Part shown: piece after piece, positions 57,873 through 64,000 of the stretch
Layout: every line of letters starts with the position of its first letter
Numbering within the stretch: the first letter of the stretch is position 1
Assembly (NCBI GenBank): GCA_013146195.2
Contig: CM028377.1
Location: 160,840,302-160,904,301, forward strand
Source: Codonopsis lanceolata
Taxonomy: Eukaryota > Streptophyta > Magnoliopsida > Asterales > Campanulaceae
Reading direction: 5' to 3'
DNA: 64,000 nucleotides
Notes under the pieces: generated by a model
Told to the model about the DNA's origin: nothing
Database searches by the model: none
The model's input: only the letters and a program-made list of their open reading frames with translations
Program-made: the position numbers and the translations under genes

Positions 57873-59803
57873 ATTGTGAGGTCAATAATGTGATAACAAG
57901 CCTTTGGTTGAGATCCTACGATGTTCGGGTCTCGTTTGCTTATGTTGTGCGTATCCGAGTACCTTGTTGCGTCCTATGGAGACACTCATGTTATAGAGAC
58001 CCATTGGGAACTTGTTTAGAGCGTGCTTGTAAAGCACGGAGTATTAGAGACCAACCCATGGTCTCGAGTACCATTTAGTAATGTTATTCGAATAATTCAC
58101 TATAAGGAATTTAGTCGCGAGCATATGATAGTACTTGCGAGTTTAGACTACAAGGTAGTCTTGTCATTCATGAGATGGGTTTTGATGGTGTCGGCTATAA
58201 GGACTTTGGCTAAGTCCGGTGTGCCTTTAAGTGAAGCTTAATGCTAAGTTTGAATTGTGGTGGTTCTTAGACTAAGTAGTGGTCTTTGATTTAATCTTGA
58301 GTTGAGGACTTTGGTAGACCTCATGTTGTGAATTGTTGAGCTTATATGCTATTCTTGAATTGGTTATGACTTGAGGTTTATGAATACCTCAATACGTGGT
58401 TTTTGAACTAAACTTACAAGTTAGTTGAATATGTTAAGTGTGTACAAGTATGTGCATTGTTGATTGGTTTTGTAGAGCATTATGATCTACTTGAATTAAT
58501 AAGTTCTTTTATGATGAACTTGGTCCTTATTAAGTTATACAAGTAAATAATCTACTTGATCATCTTGATTTTGAGTCCACTGCCTCGTCGCTTTGTCGGC
58601 AATGGGACGATTCATGGCCTTTGGAAACATTCGCTATGAATCGCCGCATTGGTACCCTTTCTCCTCACTATTTGGCCGATAGGGATGTGGTCTCGTGATT
58701 AGCGCTTCCCAGCCCGATATCGAGCTCCCATTTCTCATCCCTGAGTCTGGATGAATGTAACGAGAACTCATTAAAGAGAACCGGTGAGTTATGATCATTC
58801 GAGGAATGAAACCCAGCTTATCATTTAAGAGCTAGACCTGCATCTTGATTTTACGTTTAGTATAAGCACTTATATGAAAGAAAACGTGTTATATGGTTTA
58901 TGAAGTTTATGTTACATGATGACATGATACAAGTTTATTATTGGTGGACTATAAAGATACCATGATTTTATATATGTTTGTGCACTATGCCATGCCACGC
59001 CATGCTATGCCATACCATTGCATTTAGTAACTTATCGGGTCATTATGACTCATTTCGTGTTGTTTTCCTTAGTTTTTGCAAGTGATCCCGTTAGTACGCC
59101 TGGGGGCTTCTGGATAGTGATTCCTAGAAGGTGGTCTTCCTGCTCTAAGCTTGGAATTATTACTATTATGTTATTTGTATTTGTGAGACACGAATGTAAA
59201 GTTATGTAGACTTTACTTGGGTAGTTTATTGATAGTATTATGTTATTGTATTATTTTGGTAGCCGACTCGTTAGTCGAGCTGTTGTATCTTTTAGAAGTT
59301 ATTCCTTTTATTATTCGAGCATGCTTAGCTCACTCATTCTAGTATTGTTGGTATTGTCATCTCCGATTTAATCGGAGACTTGTGTTTAGTTGTTAGAATT
59401 TGAATATCTTATTCATTAGTTGATTTATTCCTCCCAAGCATGTTATAGCCGTTGAGTTTTTCAAAGTTGGAATTCTTGTTGTTTTTGCCGCCTTAGGTTG
59501 CCATGTTTGTTGTAATGCAAGCAATGTTGCGCCACGCGAGTCGATTTGTCGAGAGATAGTCGCTTCTCACTTAGTATTCCTTAGTTTAAAACTATAGGTT
59601 TTGGGTCCCATTTATGATTTGCTTCCGCAGATTTTAGTTTTTGGTTATTCGGTTTTGCCGTTATGGCCTTTCATTCCTTTAGAGTTTGTTGGTTCAACTC
59701 TTGACTCGCACCACTACGCCAGCGGGTGCTTGTCCATCTTTTAGCTTGTCTTGACGCAAGACGACTTGGATTCCTAGATTGGAATTCGGCCGGTCAGTCC
59801 AGC

Positions 59804-59814
59804 TGGTATCGAGC
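59804..59814 (+). other. primer binding site of element D
   Basis: TGGTATCGAGC followed by TATAGG. It is identical to the shortened initiator-tRNA-Met-type site of element A. Confidence 0.65.
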
Positions 59815-60009
59815 TATAGGTTAGCTATTTCGCCAGATAGGTTCCTTGCCTAGTTCGGGTGGGTTTATTGTTGAGTTATTAACGCCGAGTGTTCTCAGAG
59901 GCGATTATGTCAGAACTGGCGTGAGCCAGTTCTAGTACCCCTGCTCGGGTACAACCTCGTGGCAACGAGAGAGGGGAGAATGTTACTTTATCCTCTGAGA
60001 CTCCTCACA

Positions 60010-60810
60010 GATTGGGATGGAAAAATCTATCATTCTTAAGTAGATTCTGAAGTTGGAACCCGAGAGCTACGATGGAGGACCCGATGCTTCTAAAGCGTAA
60101 TCTGATAGAAAACATGGAGAAGATCTTGCAGCCTACGGTCAGACGTCAAGAGATGGTGACCCTAGCAAGGTTTAAATTGATTGGTGCGGCCGACCATTGG
60201 TGGCATGTGTTACGAGATAGTTGGAGTCACCAGGAGTGCCTCGAGTGTGGAAAACTTCACGATGGAGTTTATGGCACGCTCATTCCAAGCAGAGTTCGGA
60301 AAGAGAGAGAAGCGGAGTTCATGGCATTGAACAAGGAGCTATGACGGTGGCTCAAGATTCAAATGGGTTCACGTAGTTGGCTCGCTATTGTGGTTTACTT
60401 AGTACCCGATGAAGCTAGGAAGACCCAACGGCTTAGAAGGGCCTAAAAATGAAATATCAGAGCGTACTGCTCCATTACAACTTACTTGATTACCGAGTCG
60501 CCGTGAATCGCGCTGCATGCAATAGAGTTGGACATCGAGGAGTATGCTCAAAAAGAAAGCCTCGAGTACTATTAGTGGGCAATGATGGTAATAGAGGGCA
60601 AAGCAAAGACTCGTAAAGTTAATCAAGAAATCACACGCATCGGTAGATCTGAGTGACGCTCCTACCTCTACCTGGAGACGACGAGGCGGCGAAGTTAACA
60701 TGTAATTTTTGTATGAGGACGTGACATGCCGAGAACAGTAAGTCAGTAAAGCAGAGTGTTTCGCTTTGTGGCGGTGATCATGTTCAAGGATTGCCCAAGA
60801 TGAGGGTTAA
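60010..60810 (+). pseudogene. gag of element D, decayed
   Basis: Readable in several frames: LEPESYDGGPD near 60055, ARFKLIGAADHWWHVLRDSW (about 60165-60225), KEREAEFMALNKEL and VVYLVPDEARKTQ near 60390-60425. A zinc-knuckle remnant near 60765-60800 reads CGGDHVQ then, in another frame, KDCPK. Stops and shifts throughout. It corresponds to the gag at 36966-38216. Confidence 0.7.
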
Positions 60811-61532
60811 TCGGCCCGAAGTACTAGTCAACAATCCAAAGGGCTCCAAGAGACAAAGGGTGGACGCCCAGAGTTTGAGAACAAGATGGCGGTTGGCTAT
60901 CAAGGGGTTTCGAGGCCTATCCGAAATAGGAAGGTATATTCTGTATATAAATATTCGTAAATTATACCGTTGTTACTATTACCGTTAATATGAGTACACG
61001 CTTTTAATCGGTAGCTCATGTGGCATTCATACATACATTATATGTGTATTGTGTAATATTGGTTATTTGCTTGATCGGAATAATACCCCAACGTGAGATT
61101 GATATATGATGTGGTTTATTTTGTGGATTACCGGTAATCGCATCGGTGTATGGATTCTTGTTTAGTCTATGTATATATAAGACTATGCTATATATGGAGT
61201 TGTGGTTTTGTGCGATATGCATAAGGGCCATAGTATGTATATGTATATATATGAATATATATAAAGTATGAATTGTATATTGATACTTATTGGCTTGGTA
61301 TAATGTTTGTATATTCTATAAGGATATATTTTATGTAATGAGTAATATTACACTATATTGTTGATAAGGGTTATCAAGCGAGTAAGATATACACTCGACC
61401 GGCGAGAAGGTCAAGGTTGCGATTTAGAGGATAATCACGGTTGCACGGGAGAGAGAACGCTCACCGGTATTGAGACGCAATATCGTCGTTAGATGCTTAG
61501 TGTATTGGTTGTAGATTTGGTCTAGAGCCTAA
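60811..61532 (+). other. unassigned internal region of element D
   Basis: AT-rich, no RT or protease motif. The part around 60990-61200 (CGGTAGCTCATG, CATACATACATTATATGTG) resembles 28600-28850 in element A. It is cut by the gap. Confidence 0.45.
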
Positions 61533-61632
61533 NNNNNNNNNNNNNNNNNNNNNNNNNNNNNNNNNNNNNNNNNNNNNNNNNNNNNNNNNNNNNNNNNNNN
61601 NNNNNNNNNNNNNNNNNNNNNNNNNNNNNNNN
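61533..61632. other. 100-N scaffold gap
   Basis: Exactly 100 N. Sequence passes from the internal region of gypsy element D to copia RT, so the join has no sequence support here. Confidence 0.95.
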
Positions 61633-62860
61633 CTCTGTGGCAAGATTGGAAGCTATCAAGAATTTTCTTAGCCTATGCTACATACAAAGACTTTGTGTCT
61701 TTGTACCAAATGGATGTCAAAAGCGCGTTCCTTAATGGTGATCTTCAAGAAGCGGTCACGTTGCTCAACCTCCGGGCTTTGTAGAAAAAGGGAAAGAAAC
61801 TCATGTTTACAAGCTTAAGAAGGCTCTCTATGGTCTTAAACAAGCTCCTCGACACAGTATGAAACCCTTTCTAAATTTACGGTTGAACAAGGTTTCGTGC
61901 GAGGCAAGATTGACACCACTCTCTTCATTCTCAAGCACAAAGGACATTCTCTGCTGAGTGCAATTCGTTGATGATATCATTTTCGGATCCACAAATGAGA
62001 AGGCGTATAGCGATTTGAAACACTTATGGCTGGCAAGTTTCAAATGAGTATGATGGGAGAACTCATTCTTCTTGGGTCTTCAAATTCAACGAGTCCAACA
62101 AAGGGATATTCATCGGCCAATCCAAGTATGCTAAAGATCTTGTCAAAAATTTGGATTGGAAGCGACAAACACATTTGATACTCGATGGTGCTAGATGCAA
62201 ACTTACAAAGACTTACAAGGAAAGAAAGTTGATATCACCCTTATAGGGGATAATTGGATCTCTGCTCTACCTCGCGGCCGGACGGAGCATAGTGTATCTT
62301 TGTTGGAGTGATGTGCTAGAATTTCAAGCGGACCCTCGTAGTCACATCTTCTTGCAGCCAAAGAATCATCAAATACGTATCGGATACCACCAACTTGGGT
62401 ATCGGTATCTAGAGAATCATCTTTCAACTTGGTTGGATACTCGAGGCAGCGGACTATCTTTGCCAAATTGACGAGAAAAGCACTGAGTGGAACTTGAATC
62501 TCTTGCCAGGCTAGCAAAAAGCAACATCAGTCTCGAATTCCACCAGCGAGGCCGAGTACATAGGCTGGCGGTAGGCTGGCTACGTCAGCGCTCTGGATCA
62601 AGCGGCGGTTAGTAGACTACGACATCAAAGTAGCGGGCCCCATCATGTGTGATAACACCTCGGCAATCTCATCACATCAATCCCGTGATGCATTCCAAGA
62701 CAAAGCATGTCGATGTTCGATATATCACTTTCTAAGGGACAATGTAGAAAAAGAGAAACATTAGCATGAAGTATATTTCAAGCTGACCATCAACTAGCGA
62801 GACATCTTCACAGCTCTAGAAGCGACGGGTTTGCTTATCTAAGGGAGAGCTTGGTATGCT
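61633..62860 (+). pseudogene. copia (Sirevirus-like) RT and RNase H, decayed
   Basis: RT pieces: LYQMDVKSAFLNGDLQE (about 61695-61750), YKLKKALYGLKQAP with its shift, and VDDIIFGSTNEK near 61968-62003. Downstream MMGELI and LQIQRVQQ belong to the RT thumb region. RNase H pieces: STSEAEYIGW near 62540-62570, SALWIKRRLVDYDIKVAGP and CDNTSAIS. The polyprotein end reads RDIFTALEATGLLI. Many frameshifts and stops. It should act in cDNA synthesis in intact relatives. Position just upstream of an env-like gene matches Sirevirus order. Confidence 0.85.
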
Positions 62861-63250
62861 TGACCTTGCTTAAATTTTATCTAAAATTAACTTTTTGATT
62901 ATAATATGTAACATTTCCAAAATAATGCTTCTTAATTTTAAGCGGACTTGAAAATTTATTTTAAGCGAACTTGAAAAAAATTTTAAGCGGACTTGAAAAT
63001 TTATTTTGAGCGGACTTATTACTTTCAAATATTTTAAATCAAAAATTTCTAAAGTCACTAAAAGAAAAATGAGTTTTCTAAACTATAATTTTGAGAGGAG
63101 GCTTATGCAAATTATGAGGACCGATTTTGAAATTGGTTGAGTGAATATTTGAAAAGGCCCTTTTCTCTTTCTAAAAGCCGTCATTCATTAAGTCTTGTCA
63201 TCAAAAGGCGTCGACTTAATGGCGTTTCACAAGTCTCTATGACGTGATGG
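62861..63250 (+). repeat. pol-env spacer with ~25-base direct repeats
   Basis: Four copies of TTTTAAGCGGACTTGAAAAT or near variants lie between 62936 and 63018. They are in the non-coding stretch after the pol end. No other feature is visible up to the promoter-like region. Confidence 0.6.
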
Positions 63251-63253
63251 CCG

Positions 63254-63262
63254 CCTTTTATA
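63254..63262 (+). promoter_or_regulatory. TATA box of second env-like gene
   Basis: CTTTTATAAACCC lies about 165 bases upstream of the ATG. A pyrimidine-rich leader with a (CT)n run at about 63311-63334 follows. This is a good plant core-promoter layout inside the retroelement. Confidence 0.5.
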
Positions 63263-63419
63263 AACCCTCAGCCAAAAAAATTCTTTTTACCAAAAGCTGT
63301 CTCTTTCTATTCTCTCTCTCTCTCTAAGGTTTCTTCTCTCTAAAATTTTACGCTCCCTTCGCCTGTTCGATAGTTGATTAGATTCGCGTCATTTACTTCT
63401 TCTTACGCAAATCTTGAAA

Positions 63420-64000
63420 ATGGTAAGAAATTCGAACCCTAACTTCATAATCTCGATCTGAGTTAAGTATGCTATCTCATCTATAATTACGCCATTATTA
63501 TTTGTTCATGTAGCAGCTTCATAGCTGTTAAATCTTCAAATTCTATTTGTTCATTTCGATAATACCTTCTTATAAATGTTCTTGAGCTGTCGATTTCACA
63601 TTTTTGAGTTATATTTTGACCATATATAGCATTCCGTGAGTTGTCAGATTTTTTAGGGCTTAATGCTTCGATTTGCTCATTTTTTAATCTTAAGTTCTTG
63701 CCCTAATTTCTTGTCCTGTGATTTCTTAGGCTGGTACTTCTTCAGCTTCAGCAGTTCCTACACAAACCTCGAACATCGACTCTGACATTCCAAAATTGCC
63801 CCAACTATGTATCATCAGGGATGTGTATTGTGAACCTTACATTCGTGCTTATCTTCTTGGGGTCAAGATAGTAGGCGACTGAACGATCAGGCATTACGCC
63901 ACTTGTTCATGTTGGAGGATGGAGACTTGATTATCTGGCGGTGAAGAATTCTATCGAGCTACGGTCAATGATTCAAGGTTATCCATCACAGCTGTGGTTA
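63420..64000 (+). pseudogene. second Sirevirus env-like gene, 5' part, spliced
   Basis: ATG at 63420-63422, intron 63423-63729 (GTAAGA...TTCTTAG), exon 2 from 63730 reading AGTSSASAVPTQTSNIDSDI. A TGA at 63880 stops the frame after VGD. In other frames LFMLEDGDLIIW and EEFYRATVNDSRLSI follow. These correspond to LFCFNDKDYIIFLAEEFYQR in the first copy at 157-3201. The proteins are clearly diverged, but the gene structure is the same. It continues beyond the window. Confidence 0.7.

Larger units (their letters stand above)
55948..59801 (+). repeat. element D 5' LTR
   Basis: About 3.85 kb. The start TGTGACGCC is clear. The end is placed just before the primer site and is uncertain by a few bases. 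It contains duplicated dyad blocks (56640-56744), a TATA box (56970) and two copies of a hairpin block (57541-57656 and 57752-57872). It has regions homologous to the second half of the Tekay LTRs (for example GTTATGTAGACTTTACTTGG near 59200 and CCGTTATGGCC near 59660). Confidence 0.75.
55948..61532 (+). mobile_element. Tekay-related gypsy element D, 5' part
   Basis: A long LTR starting TGTGACGCCCCGC, a primer site TGGTATCGAGC, a decayed gag and unassigned internal sequence up to the second gap. Gag phrases (AADHWWHVLRDSW) and shared LTR motifs (dyads, GACTCAACGGAGTC, TCCTACG) link it to elements A and E1. It inserted at the very tip of the MULE. Confidence 0.78.

Overview
This is a plant nuclear repeat landscape, most likely from an angiosperm (probably eudicot) with a large genome. 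I find no ordinary host gene, tRNA or rRNA. Nearly everything is transposable-element sequence: long terminal repeats (LTRs), decayed Ty3/gypsy and Ty1/copia polyproteins, a LINE and a Mutator-like (MULE) DNA transposon. Two runs of exactly 100 N (22046-22145 and 61533-61632) show that the window is scaffolded from three contigs.

Contig 1 (1-22045). It opens with the 3' part of a Sirevirus-like copia element: a spliced envelope-like gene (157-3201), a polypurine tract and a 3' LTR (3603-4824). This abuts the gag of a Tekay/Del-type chromovirus whose broken gag-pol runs to 8749. Its 3' LTR (8750-15952) is split by a solo Sirevirus LTR (8947-13234, target duplication CACAT), which itself holds a 5'-truncated LINE (9474-12517). 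The Tekay target duplication GGCTG is followed by the C-terminal half of a DUF7745-like gene, a spacer, and antisense integrase of a Tat-lineage gypsy element (17696-18018). A third Sirevirus copy (LTR, primer site, decayed gag and protease) runs into the gap.

Contig 2 (22146-61532). A minus-strand Tekay 5' LTR (E2, 22458-24207 and 35484-36965) is split by a younger complete Tekay element A (24208-35483, target duplication AATAA, near-identical LTRs). A has lost reverse transcriptase. E2 sits inside the gag of another minus-strand Tekay (gag, primer site, LTR 38334-41673). That Tekay is bounded by the same GGCTG, next to the N-terminal half of a DUF7745-like gene. Then follow an antisense plant-mobile-domain (PMD) gene, a 77-bp tandem array and a Tat 3' LTR (46157-47520). 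After AT-rich and degenerate ~85-bp repeats comes a MULE (50442-55949) with a dead transposase and an antisense GRF-zinc-finger gene. A further Tekay-related element D (from 55948) has landed on its right tip.

Contig 3 (61633-64000) holds copia RT/RNase H remnants followed by a second spliced envelope-like gene.

The most striking points are: one Tekay insertion site whose two flanks lie on different contigs in opposite orientation; arrays of small hairpins and GC-rich dyads in the Tekay LTRs with paired base changes; passenger genes in three element types (envelope-like with a start-codon-only coding exon, PMD plus DUF7745-like in a Tat element, GRF in a MULE); and a young Tekay element lacking reverse transcriptase whose replacement sequence recurs in element D.
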